A stretch of 58,067 nt of DNA from Bacteroidota bacterium (GTDB taxonomy: Bacteria > Bacteroidota > Bacteroidia > Bacteroidales > WCHB1-69): the NCBI GenBank assembly GCA_017860455.1, contig JAGDMF010000009.1, positions 1 to 58,067 on the forward strand, in the 5' to 3' direction. Below are positions 17,034 to 24,916 of the stretch, piece by piece. Position numbers and translations under genes: made by a program. Under the pieces are notes generated by a model. The model saw only the letters and a program-made list of their open reading frames with translations. It ran no database searches and was not told the origin of the DNA. Position 1 is the first letter of the stretch. Each line of letters begins with the position of its first letter.

Positions 17034-17075
17034 GGCCTCCGCCCTAATGCACTCAAAACCTTCGGTTTTATAATT
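17034..17075 (-). repeat. inverted copy of the AAAACCGCAGGTTTT / GCATTAG element
   Basis: Contains hairpin AAAACCTTCGGTTTT (17055-17069) and CTAATGC, with GGCCTCCGCC beside it. In reverse complement it matches the layout at 18757-18811. Confidence 0.65.
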
Positions 17076-17217
17076 GAAGAGAAAAGAGTTTTTCTTGTTG
17101 GTTACTCTAGTGTAATGTGCAAGTTTGTTTTCGTGATTAGTTTGTAAATGAATTATGATTAAATGTTAAAAAAAACACAAACATTCATTATGAATAATAC
17201 CTTTATTATAATTTTTG

Positions 17218-17225
17218 TATTTTTG
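17218..17225 (+). promoter_or_regulatory. promoter -7 box for the MORN gene
   Basis: TATTTTTG, 79 nt before the preferred ATG at 17304. Confidence 0.5.
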
Positions 17226-17303
17226 TTGAACTTTAAAAATATTGATTACTAAAATTTTACCATTGATGAATAATAGAGTAATTATTTGATAAATAAATTA
17301 AAA

Positions 17304-18545
17304 ATGAAAAAGCTATTTCTTGTTTTATTAGTATTGTTTTCAATACAATTGATAAATGCACAAAATGAGTCGAAAAAAATTACTTTTCCAAATGGGGAAA
17401 TCTATATCGGTGAAATTAAAAATAATTTGCCTAATGGTCAAGGAACGCTCACACTTCCAAATGGGGATAAATATATTGGTGAATTTAAAAATGGAATTTA
17501 CAATGGTAAAGGAACTTATATATATTCAGATAGTTCAAAATATATCGGAGAATTCAAAGATGGAACAAGCAATGGCCAAGGAACAATGACTAATCCATAT
17601 GGAGAAAAATATATTGGTGAATTCAAAGGTGGAAAATTCAATGGCAAAGGAACATATATACGATCAAATGGTTCCATTTACGAAGGAGAATTCAAGGATG
17701 ATAAACTCAATGGGCAAGGAACTCATACATTTCCTGATGGAGATAAATATATTGGAGAGTTTAAAGATAATGTTGCCGATGGTCTAGGAACTTATACATT
17801 CACAGCTGGTCAAAAATATTTTGGTGAATTCAAAAATGATTTGCCAAATGGTCAAGGAACGATAATATATCCAAGTGGAGAAAAATATACTGGTGAATTC
17901 AAAGATGGAGATTATAATGGTCAAGGAACTCTCACATATCCAGATAGTACAAAATATATTGGAGAGTTTAAAGATAATTTACCAAATGGTCAAGGAACAT
18001 TTATTTTCTCAAGTGGAGAAAATTATGTTGGTGAATTCAAAGAATGGAAATACAATGGTCAAGGAACTCTCACACTTCCAGATGGATCAAAATATATTGG
18101 AGAATTCAAGGATGATACACCCAATGGTCTAGGAACATTTACATATCCAGATGGGGAAAAATATGTCGGAAAAGTTAAAGATGGTCTTTATGATGGTCAA
18201 GGAACACTCACGCATCCAAATGGTGAAAAATACATAGGAGAATTCAAAGATAATTTACCAAATGGTCAAGGAACATATTTATTTCCTAATGGGGAAAAAT
18301 ATATTGGTGAATTCCAAAATGGAAATTATAATGGTCAAGGAACTCTCACATATCCAGATAGTACAAAATATATTGGAGAGTTTAAAGATAATGTACCCAA
18401 TGGTCAAGGAACATATATATTCCCTGAAGGGCATAAATATGTTGGTGAGATCAAAAATGGTTTACCAAATGGTCAAGGAACAATGATCCTTAAAAATGGC
18501 AAAAAATATTTTGGAAAATTTAAAGATGGAGTCTTTCTTAAATAA
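17304..18545 (+). CDS. secreted MORN-repeat protein (17 repeats)
   Basis: A 413-residue protein from ATG 17304 (a TTG at 17286 is in frame but less likely). The Sec signal peptide is MKKLFLVLLVLFSIQLINAQ. The remainder is about 17 tandem 23-residue MORN repeats of the form YIGEFKDNLPNGQGTLTYPDG, filling the protein to its last residues with no other domain. MORN repeats form elongated beta structures that bind phospholipids or proteins. The 69-bp DNA units are also similar (AATGGTCAAGGAAC recurs), so the number of repeats may change by recombination. A periplasmic or surface location follows from the signal peptide; role unknown. Confidence 0.92.
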   Translation: MKKLFLVLLVLFSIQLINAQNESKKITFPNGEIYIGEIKNNLPNGQGTLTLPNGDKYIGEFKNGIYNGKGTYIYSDSSKYIGEFKDGTSNGQGTMTNPYGEKYIGEFKGGKFNGKGTYIRSNGSIYEGEFKDDKLNGQGTHTFPDGDKYIGEFKDNVADGLGTYTFTAGQKYFGEFKNDLPNGQGTIIYPSGEKYTGEFKDGDYNGQGTLTYPDSTKYIGEFKDNLPNGQGTFIFSSGENYVGEFKEWKYNGQGTLTLPDGSKYIGEFKDDTPNGLGTFTYPDGEKYVGKVKDGLYDGQGTLTHPNGEKYIGEFKDNLPNGQGTYLFPNGEKYIGEFQNGNYNGQGTLTYPDSTKYIGEFKDNVPNGQGTYIFPEGHKYVGEIKNGLPNGQGTMILKNGKKYFGKFKDGVFLK

Positions 18546-19126
18546 AGTGAGTGATATTAGTAGGAGTTAACTTATTGATTTTTTTTAATGAAATGGTTAT
18601 CATATTTCAATATCTTTAACGTAAACCCTATTGCATATAATATATTATTCACTCTAATAATTTAATTCAATAATTGGAATTTCAAAGAATTTGCTTTTCA
18701 GCACTTTGTGGAACTTTGTGAAAAACTTTGCGAACTTTGTGGTAGAAAACATCTTTAAAACCGCAGGTTTTTCGCATTAGGGATGTGGAGGGCGCCGAAG
18801 GCGGGGTGGTAAATCTTTAAAAATTGTACATATGAGCATTTGATAACACCAGCACATTGAACATTTTTTCTTATTTTTGTCCCGGAAATAATATCAGAGC
18901 TATGAAAAACGCCCTCACCTTATTCAATTTAATAAAAAGCAATAGTCAGAAATCAATAAAGAACGTTAAGGAATAGAATTGCAATGTTAAGGATTACAAA
19001 TGTAATAATAAGAAAATAAGAATTATTCAAAAGATATTAAGATGTATGATTAAGGAAATGAAATATATTAGTAAGATAATGAAAAGTATTTAAAAGGAAA
19101 TAGATTGTAAAGTATAAAACACCAAT
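18546..19126. other. long intergenic region, mostly without recognisable genes
   Basis: Contains ACTTTGTGG-like words (18700-18742), the hairpin element at 18757-18811, a TATTTTTG box (18872-18879) followed by a 24-codon ORF (18902-18976, MKNALTLFNLIKSNSQ start), and an A-rich leader with repeated GTTAAGGA. The 24-codon ORF might be a leader peptide or chance. Confidence 0.5.
18757..18811 (+). repeat. AAAACCGCAGGTTTT hairpin element with GC-rich tail
   Basis: Perfect hairpin AAAACC-GCA-GGTTTT (18757-18771), CGCATTAG (18773-18780), then a GC-rich GGAGGGCGCCGAAGGCGGGG tail. The hairpin plus CGCATTAG recurs at 27302-27327, and an inverted relative lies at 17034-17075. Confidence 0.75.
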
Positions 19127-19753
19127 ATGGCTACAAAAAGAACCATGAGTGATCTTCAATTGCTCGAAAATTGCAGAATTGCAATAGATAACCTTCAGAA
19201 AGAAACCGATTTTGCCATTAAAATGGCCGAGTTCGGATATGATAAGGATGCGGTACAGGAAGGAAAAGCCCTATATGATAAAGCAAGAACCTCGTATGAT
19301 GATCACATTCGGCACAAGGATTTACTCAAGAAGAAAGTTTATTATTTCAAAGAAGCAAAAAGCTAGTTGCAGACACTATACGGATTACATCGCAAAAAAG
19401 CGAAGTTGGTATTCCAAAATGACCCGATGGCTCAGACCCAGTTGATGCTCACTGGAAGAGTTCCCCGCAATTTTATTCCCTGGCTGGAAGTGGTTCGGAC
19501 ATTTTACAAAACACTAACCGAAAACCCCAACTTAACAACTTCCCTCCTCCGACTTAAAGTAACACCGGAAGAGATTCAGGAGGGTCTGCTTCGAATTAAA
19601 ACCATTGAAGAAACCCGGGCTGCATACTATCAAATTCAAGGAGAATCGCAACTCTCCACCATCCAAAAAGAGGCTGCCCTGAACGCTCTACACCAATGGA
19701 ATGCAACGCTTCAGGCAACGGTGAAGATTGTATGTCTATTGAAAGGAAAATAA
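19127..19753 (+). pseudogene. conserved Bacteroidota cytosolic protein, split by an in-frame TAG
   Basis: Two reading segments, 19127-19366 (79 aa) and 19367-19753, lie in the same frame and are separated only by TAG at 19364-19366. Read through, they give one 208-residue protein: N-terminal helical part (MATKRTMSDLQLLENCRIAI), then LHRKKAKLVFQNDPMAQ, LTGRVPRNFIPWLEV, and a helical C-terminus. I recall this arrangement as a continuous protein of about 200 aa in other Bacteroidota, often multicopy, of unknown function. A single transition CAG to TAG would explain the stop. Pseudogene is the simplest reading; sequencing error or readthrough are alternatives. Confidence 0.75.
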
Positions 19754-19979
19754 GATGTCCCATTCCCAATCCAGAAGGGGTGAGCTATTCAGTGAATTTT
19801 TGTTTTATTATTTTCAAATTATGTGATAGAAACTACTGAAGCCTGTTAATAATGATTTAAAAAAAAATACTTTCCTTTTCGTTTATTAATAATCCATTAA
19901 CTTTTAAAATTGCGAAAAAAATTGTGATAAACATTCAAAAATAAAAGATTTAATTATAAAAAGACTATAAAGTTTTAGA

Positions 19980-20396
19980 TTAAAAGTTAACTTTAAGTCC
20001 AACCTGATTTATACCTGAAGTTAATTCAAGACCAGCATTCTTTAAACTTTTTAAACTCTTAAAATGATATACAATTCCAGTTGTTAATGTAAATGCAGAA
20101 ATCGTAAAAAAAATCATAGAAGGTATATATGAAAAATCTGAATTTTTAGTTAAAAAATTATCTGTGGATAAAAAATATGCACCAATAGTAGATGAACCAA
20201 TTCCAACACATGTATAAATAATACTATTAGTTTGAAAATAATAAAAATTCTGAATTTCAATTCCAGCATTATATGTATTTTTCTCTAATAATTCAAATTT
20301 TTTGGTTAAAATTTGAATTGAATCTGAAGTTGATTGTGCTTTTGTTGTGATCGAAAATAGAATTAAAATAATCGAAATTATAACTGTTTTATTCAT
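19980..20396 (-). CDS. small membrane protein, unknown
   Basis: A 138-residue protein with a signal peptide or first helix (MNKTVIISIILILFSITTKAQ), a short helix SIQILTKKFELLEKNTYNAG, then two further hydrophobic segments (SIIYTCVGIGSSTIGAYF and MIFFTISAFTLTTGIVYHF) and a polar C-terminus. No known domain. It is the last of four small genes that follow the restriction-modification gene on the same strand, 29 nt after the 46-aa gene. Confidence 0.6.
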   Translation of the reverse strand: MNKTVIISIILILFSITTKAQSTSDSIQILTKKFELLEKNTYNAGIEIQNFYYFQTNSIIYTCVGIGSSTIGAYFLSTDNFLTKNSDFSYIPSMIFFTISAFTLTTGIVYHFKSLKSLKNAGLELTSGINQVGLKVNF

Positions 20397-20425
20397 AATT
20401 TATTTATTAAATTTAACTGAACTAT

Positions 20426-20566
20426 CTATTTTGAAGGTGGTGTTCTTTTATGAGGGCGTACTGGAACTGTTTTTGGTCCTGGTTTAGGAGCATCTGGATT
20501 TTTCCTTGGAACTGGAGAAGGTGTTGATCTTCTATGAGGTTGGACTGGAACTGTTTTAGGAGACAT
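20426..20566 (-). CDS. 46-residue basic proline-rich peptide
   Basis: Small ORF with ATG at 20564-20566 and TAG at 20426. About a third of its residues are Pro and a quarter Arg/Lys/His, with an internal near-repeat: PKTVPVQPHRR near the N-terminus and PKTVPVRPHKR near the C-terminus. No signal peptide. It lies between the 73-aa and 138-aa genes in the same direction and fills most of the gap between them, which supports it being real. Function unknown; an accessory peptide or a modified-peptide precursor are guesses. Confidence 0.5.
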   Translation of the reverse strand: MSPKTVPVQPHRRSTPSPVPRKNPDAPKPGPKTVPVRPHKRTPPSK

Positions 20567-20603
20567 AATTGAATATTTTTAAATTAATAATTAATAGAGT
20601 TTG

Positions 20604-20825
20604 TTATATAGATTCATTAACAATAATTTCTTCAATCTCGTTAGGGTCAATTTTAATTGAATCTTCTAAAATAAGAATCGAACAATTTAGTACAATTTTA
20701 TTTCTTAAAACTATTCCATTATTCAAGTAAATATCTACCTGATGAAAGCCCATCCCTGTTTCTGGAGTATTCATTAATTGTTGGACAAACTTTTCTGAAA
20801 GTTGTATTTTTTGTGGATCGCTCAT
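20604..20825 (-). CDS. 73-aa protein sharing the domain PE(S/T)GMGF
   Basis: Short cytosolic protein whose central segment (LMNTPETGMGFHQVDIYL, then LRNKIVLNCSILILED) matches the N-terminal 50 residues of the protein encoded just upstream (LLNLPESGMGFQLIEASL, then SHKYLVLNSQIIIED). The start overlaps the upstream stop by one base (TAATG), indicating translational coupling. It looks like a stand-alone copy of the upstream protein's N-terminal domain; candidate adaptor, antitoxin or decoy. Confidence 0.7.
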   Translation of the reverse strand: MSDPQKIQLSEKFVQQLMNTPETGMGFHQVDIYLNNGIVLRNKIVLNCSILILEDSIKIDPNEIEEIIVNESI

Positions 20826-21481
20826 TAATAGGGATATTTACCAAATAATGTATCTTTTGAAGTTCCATTAGCAAAATATGCTTCAACACCTCCCCCATTA
20901 TGATTGTATGCTGGCTCAACAATACCTTTTTGAAGAGTATCTGTATTTTTAGGTCGAAAATGAAATGCCCATTTTATCTCTTCGTTATTAGGCAAAGCAT
21001 ATCGATCAATGGGATTAATATTATTTTTTTTACAGAAAATAAAATCATCATTAGTAGTTGCAAAACTTCCTGGTAATATTTTTTTATTAATAAAATCAAT
21101 TCTTCTGTCATTTTCAAATGCTGATAAACGAGTAAACAATTCTATACCATTAGCATGGATAATAGGTTGATGTATTGCGCCTGTACCGTTATTCATTGAG
21201 TAAGATTTAATCCGATAATTTGTAAGATTCTCTACTAAGTTAATATTTTTAAATTCAACTTCTGGCAAAGCTGACATTGCTTGATATCCAGATTGAAAAA
21301 AAGATTTTATTTCTAAAAAAATTTGAGGATTATCCTCAATTATTATCTGAGAATTTAATACTAAGTACTTGTGTGAAAAACCATATCCACTTAAACTGGC
21401 TTCGATTAACTGAAATCCCATACCTGACTCAGGGAGATTTAATAATTCATGAACTTGAAATTCTTTTAATCTTTTAATCAT
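20825..21481 (-). CDS. two-domain protein: PESGMGF module plus TNT-like C-terminus
   Basis: A 218-residue protein. Residues 1-50 are the module shared with the 73-aa neighbour. Residues about 145-218 carry NPIDRYALPNNEEIKWAF, then QKGIVEPAYNHNGGGVEAYF and a final NGT. This pattern (ALP..., G-V-x-P-A, GGG-x-E/Q) resembles the TNT/DUF4237 NAD-glycohydrolase toxins, with Glu where Mtb TNT has Gln. No secretion signal is seen. It begins 15 nt after the restriction-modification stop, so is probably on the same transcript. Toxin assignment is inference. Confidence 0.45.
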   Translation of the reverse strand: MIKRLKEFQVHELLNLPESGMGFQLIEASLSGYGFSHKYLVLNSQIIIEDNPQIFLEIKSFFQSGYQAMSALPEVEFKNINLVENLTNYRIKSYSMNNGTGAIHQPIIHANGIELFTRLSAFENDRRIDFINKKILPGSFATTNDDFIFCKKNNINPIDRYALPNNEEIKWAFHFRPKNTDTLQKGIVEPAYNHNGGGVEAYFANGTSKDTLFGKYPY

Positions 21482-21496
21482 AGTATATATTTTAAG

Positions 21497-24400
21497 TTAT
21501 TCAATTTCAATCTTATCAATCTCTTTCATTAACCGATCTGTTTCACACAAGGCGATGATGATTTTTTGGTAGTGAACGATATCTTCATAGTTGAGGGTTC
21601 GGCCTTTGCGATCTTTGAGCCACTTTTGAGCGGGTTGGTAACCGCCAATGTAGAAATTCCATGCGACTTCCGGAACATGATCAAAATATTGGGTTTCGTT
21701 GATATACACTTTTCCGTTTTCATAAATTGGCTTGATCACTTCATGTGTGCCATCAATGGGATATTGGATTTGTGTTTTGTTAAGTATCGGACTATCTAGC
21801 AAATGGATCTGTCTGATCTCTCCTCCTAATTTGACTAACTCCCAAAATGTTTCCTGATCCTTTGGATAAGGCAATCTAGGAAAATCAATTTTTAAAAACT
21901 CTTTGTATTTTTCTCTGTATGTAGGTGAATGTAATACCGCATAAATATAATCTAAAATATCAATCGGTGCAAAAGTGTTTTCCGTTTCTTCTTTTTCGTT
22001 GGTGAACGTTAATCCAATCTTTTCAGCTACTTGATGGACTATTTCAAGGTTTAGGTTTGGAGTTCTTTTTGAAGAATTAACAGTTGTTTGTTTATCTTTA
22101 ATAGTAGGGTAAAAATACAATGGAAACAACATACCACCTCCTCTATAAAACATATTAAAGTCAGTAATAGTATTTGTTATAAAGGATAAATTCCAAGGCA
22201 TTGAACCAACTACCTGCCCTTGTCTGCCAATTATCAATCCCAAATTATCATATTTTAATAAATGGCTCATTACTTTTGGTTGAGGACTAGAGTACAAGCC
22301 TCGAGAGTTACTAGTATACAAACTCCATCTATCATCAAAAGGACGATAAGAAGCTTTAACATAGTTGGAATTTAAATTATTATTTTGAGCATCTTTTAAT
22401 GCAGTTAAATATGTCCAATCTCTTGCATCTTTAGGTCTTTTATATTTTAAACGCCATAAATGTTCTTGCATTGTAATTAAATCTGATATTTTATTGATCT
22501 GCTCTTCTATCGAAAAAGAAAAATTTAAGCCATCATTTGCACTAACACAACCTACGGAATTAATCGTAAAAAAATCATTAACTCCAAAACCTTGATAATA
22601 CTGTATACCACCATTAATATTCCTTTCAACAAATAATAGAAAGGGTTTTTCAGGACTTAGTTTTTCGAAATTAACAACTTTAAGTGATTTATCTGATAAA
22701 AAATTATATTTAAATTCTCTTTTCCCTAGTAAATCAAAGTGAAATACTTGTCCTAATTCCTTTTCTTTTTTCTTTCCTGTTTTAATAAAAAAATTGATAG
22801 AAACCCCTTGCATGATATCAAAAACATTTTCATCTATACTTCCATCAGGAGCTTTTTCCTTTTTCTTACTATTTCCATGTAAATCGATGGTATAAATTTT
22901 ATCATACGTTTTCAACAAATTCCAACGCATACCTCTAAAAGTGGGATTATCTAAAAAGCCATGCGGATTGATAAACGCTAAAACTCCACTTCCATTTTTT
23001 TCAATAAAATGTTGTCCGTAACGTATAAATTTAACATAGTCATCATTTAACCAATGTTTTCTTTCATTAAAATGAACACCATCAATATATTTATAATCTT
23101 CAATTAATTTTGAAATCCATTCTCCATTATTGGATGATATTCCGCTATAAGGTGGATTCCCAATGATGCACATGACGGGAGTGTCTCGTTTGATGTGGTT
23201 GGCTTCGTTGGCTTCGGAACTGAGCCAGTTGGCAAATAGAGTGCCGGTGTCTTGGTGATATTCTTCCAAACTATTGGTTAAATAAACTCTAAAACGTTGG
23301 TCTTTGGTGGCTTTAAATCCGGTCTCTTTTAGTAATAGATCCAATTTTAAATGTGCCATCGCATAACTGGCCATCAGGATCTCAAATCCATTTAATCGGG
23401 GTAAAAGTTGATTTTCAACAAAGTTGCTCCATATTCCTTGTTGTCCCTCAAACTTTTGATAAATCAGCTTGATCACTTCGGCTAAAAATGTACCTGTTCC
23501 GGTGGCAGGGTCTAGGATCTGTACTTTATGAACCTCTTGATCTACCATTTTTCCCTGTACATTCACTTTTATTTTCGTTTTGCTCGTATCTGCTAAACCT
23601 TGAGGCATGTCAAATTCCGTTTTCAGAATCTCATCAACCGCCCTCACAATAAAATTCACTACAGGAGCGGGTGTGTACCAAACCCCTCTCGCTTTTCTTA
23701 GTTTAGGATCATATTCACTTAAAAAATCTTCATAAAAATGGATAATGGGATCTTCCATTTTGGAGTTTTTCCCATAGTTCTTTAACATCTCTTCCACATT
23801 ACAGGCCAAAAAGATACTTACCAAATCATCCACAATCCATTTAATCCGATCATCCACCTCTAATCCGGCAATATAGCCAAACAGTTTCTTTAAAAAGGGA
23901 TTCGATTTAGGGATCAATTCAAAAGCTTCCTGACGGTTAAAAGTGGTCAATGTGGGATCATTGGTTCTTGCTGCAAACATTCCATAAGCAATCGTTTGTG
24001 CATATACATCTGCGAACCCTTTGGGTGTAATATCATGGATCAAAATTTGTTTAAAAGCACTCATTTGATCCTGTAATGTACTGTTTTCACTATTTTGTTC
24101 ATCAGATACAAGCGCTTTTTCAATCACTTCAGAAAGTAAACGAGCTTTTCCTGCCATCATTTGAGCCAACTTTTTGGAACTCTTTATAGTTTGTCCAATA
24201 TAGAGACAAAAATCTTTGATATACTGTTCAAAACGTTCAAAATTCTCAGGAATAGGTTTAATCCCTTTTTCGGTCACTTCTCCAATTGAAATTTTCATAA
24301 GAAACGCCCCATCTCTATAAAAATGAAAATTCAAATAATCGGTAAAAATCAGATTACTCAAAGAGCTTTTATATCGGTCAAACTGCTCTTTATTTCCGGT

Positions 24401-24646
24401 TTTTTTCTGTCCATCGAGATCAGGATCTCCAATATCTTTTGCTTCAATAAAACCAATTGGAATATCTTTTTTTGTAAGGATATAATCGGGCGCACCACAA
24501 CTTTGTCTTTTGGGTTCATTGGTAGCTCTGATACCGGGAACAAGATCTTCAATCAATTGTTGTAAATCCCCCCGAAATGTGTGTTCTGTAGCGTTTCCTA
24601 GTTTGTATCTTTTATTAATATTCTCAATATATTGTGTAGTGGTCAT
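21497..24646 (-). CDS. single-chain restriction-modification enzyme (type IIG/ISP-like, no helicase)
   Basis: About 1049 aa from ATG 24646; the upstream in-frame ATG at 24700 lies inside the promoter box. N-terminal PD-(D/E)xK nuclease: CGAPDYIL near residue 50 and GFIEAKDI near 66. Helical linker to about 330. N6-adenine methyltransferase with motif I DPATGTGTF near 377 and motif IV GNPPYSG near 495. Residues about 600-1000 form the target-recognition region, including YRPFDDRWSLYTS. No helicase motifs are present, unlike type ISP enzymes of about 1600 aa. It probably methylates one strand of an asymmetric site and cuts at a distance. Four small genes follow in the same direction. Confidence 0.9.
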   Translation of the reverse strand: MTTTQYIENINKRYKLGNATEHTFRGDLQQLIEDLVPGIRATNEPKRQSCGAPDYILTKKDIPIGFIEAKDIGDPDLDGQKKTGNKEQFDRYKSSLSNLIFTDYLNFHFYRDGAFLMKISIGEVTEKGIKPIPENFERFEQYIKDFCLYIGQTIKSSKKLAQMMAGKARLLSEVIEKALVSDEQNSENSTLQDQMSAFKQILIHDITPKGFADVYAQTIAYGMFAARTNDPTLTTFNRQEAFELIPKSNPFLKKLFGYIAGLEVDDRIKWIVDDLVSIFLACNVEEMLKNYGKNSKMEDPIIHFYEDFLSEYDPKLRKARGVWYTPAPVVNFIVRAVDEILKTEFDMPQGLADTSKTKIKVNVQGKMVDQEVHKVQILDPATGTGTFLAEVIKLIYQKFEGQQGIWSNFVENQLLPRLNGFEILMASYAMAHLKLDLLLKETGFKATKDQRFRVYLTNSLEEYHQDTGTLFANWLSSEANEANHIKRDTPVMCIIGNPPYSGISSNNGEWISKLIEDYKYIDGVHFNERKHWLNDDYVKFIRYGQHFIEKNGSGVLAFINPHGFLDNPTFRGMRWNLLKTYDKIYTIDLHGNSKKKEKAPDGSIDENVFDIMQGVSINFFIKTGKKKEKELGQVFHFDLLGKREFKYNFLSDKSLKVVNFEKLSPEKPFLLFVERNINGGIQYYQGFGVNDFFTINSVGCVSANDGLNFSFSIEEQINKISDLITMQEHLWRLKYKRPKDARDWTYLTALKDAQNNNLNSNYVKASYRPFDDRWSLYTSNSRGLYSSPQPKVMSHLLKYDNLGLIIGRQGQVVGSMPWNLSFITNTITDFNMFYRGGGMLFPLYFYPTIKDKQTTVNSSKRTPNLNLEIVHQVAEKIGLTFTNEKEETENTFAPIDILDYIYAVLHSPTYREKYKEFLKIDFPRLPYPKDQETFWELVKLGGEIRQIHLLDSPILNKTQIQYPIDGTHEVIKPIYENGKVYINETQYFDHVPEVAWNFYIGGYQPAQKWLKDRKGRTLNYEDIVHYQKIIIALCETDRLMKEIDKIEIE

Positions 24647-24697
24647 GGTTGTGATTGTATCTGTGAAACTATGATTCGATTTAAATGCAATAAGGAG

Positions 24698-24705
24698 CAA
24701 AAATA
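24698..24705 (-). promoter_or_regulatory. promoter -7 box for the restriction-modification operon
   Basis: TATTTTTG on the minus strand, 51 nt upstream of the preferred start at 24646. Confidence 0.55.
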
Positions 24706-24782
24706 GTAAAATTTAATGAGAATTATTAAAATATTTTCAAAAAAATAGAAGTTTCTATCAGTGTTTAAATTATTTATATTTG

Positions 24783-24871
24783 TATCTTTGTGCGCATTAA
24801 TTTAAATAAAAATGACTATAACTTTTAACCTTTATTGCGATTATAGTCGTTATATTTTCAAAATTCGCAAT
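24783..24871 (+). promoter_or_regulatory. promoter and nested inverted repeats before the RhuM-like gene
   Basis: TATCTTTG (24783-24790) followed by inverted repeats GACTATAA (24814-24821) / TTATAGTC (24841-24848) and ATTGCGA (24834-24840) / TCGCAAT (24865-24871). The repeats lie in the leader, 46-103 nt before the ATG at 24917, and could be operator sites or alternative RNA hairpins. Confidence 0.5.
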
Positions 24872-24916
24872 GAGTAAATAGATGACAAAACTACATATAA
24901 ACTAAAAGACTAAGCC

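Noticed and set aside
18902-18976. 24-codon ORF after a TATTTTTG box
   Set aside because: Too short to support without conservation; kept only as a note in the intergenic entry.
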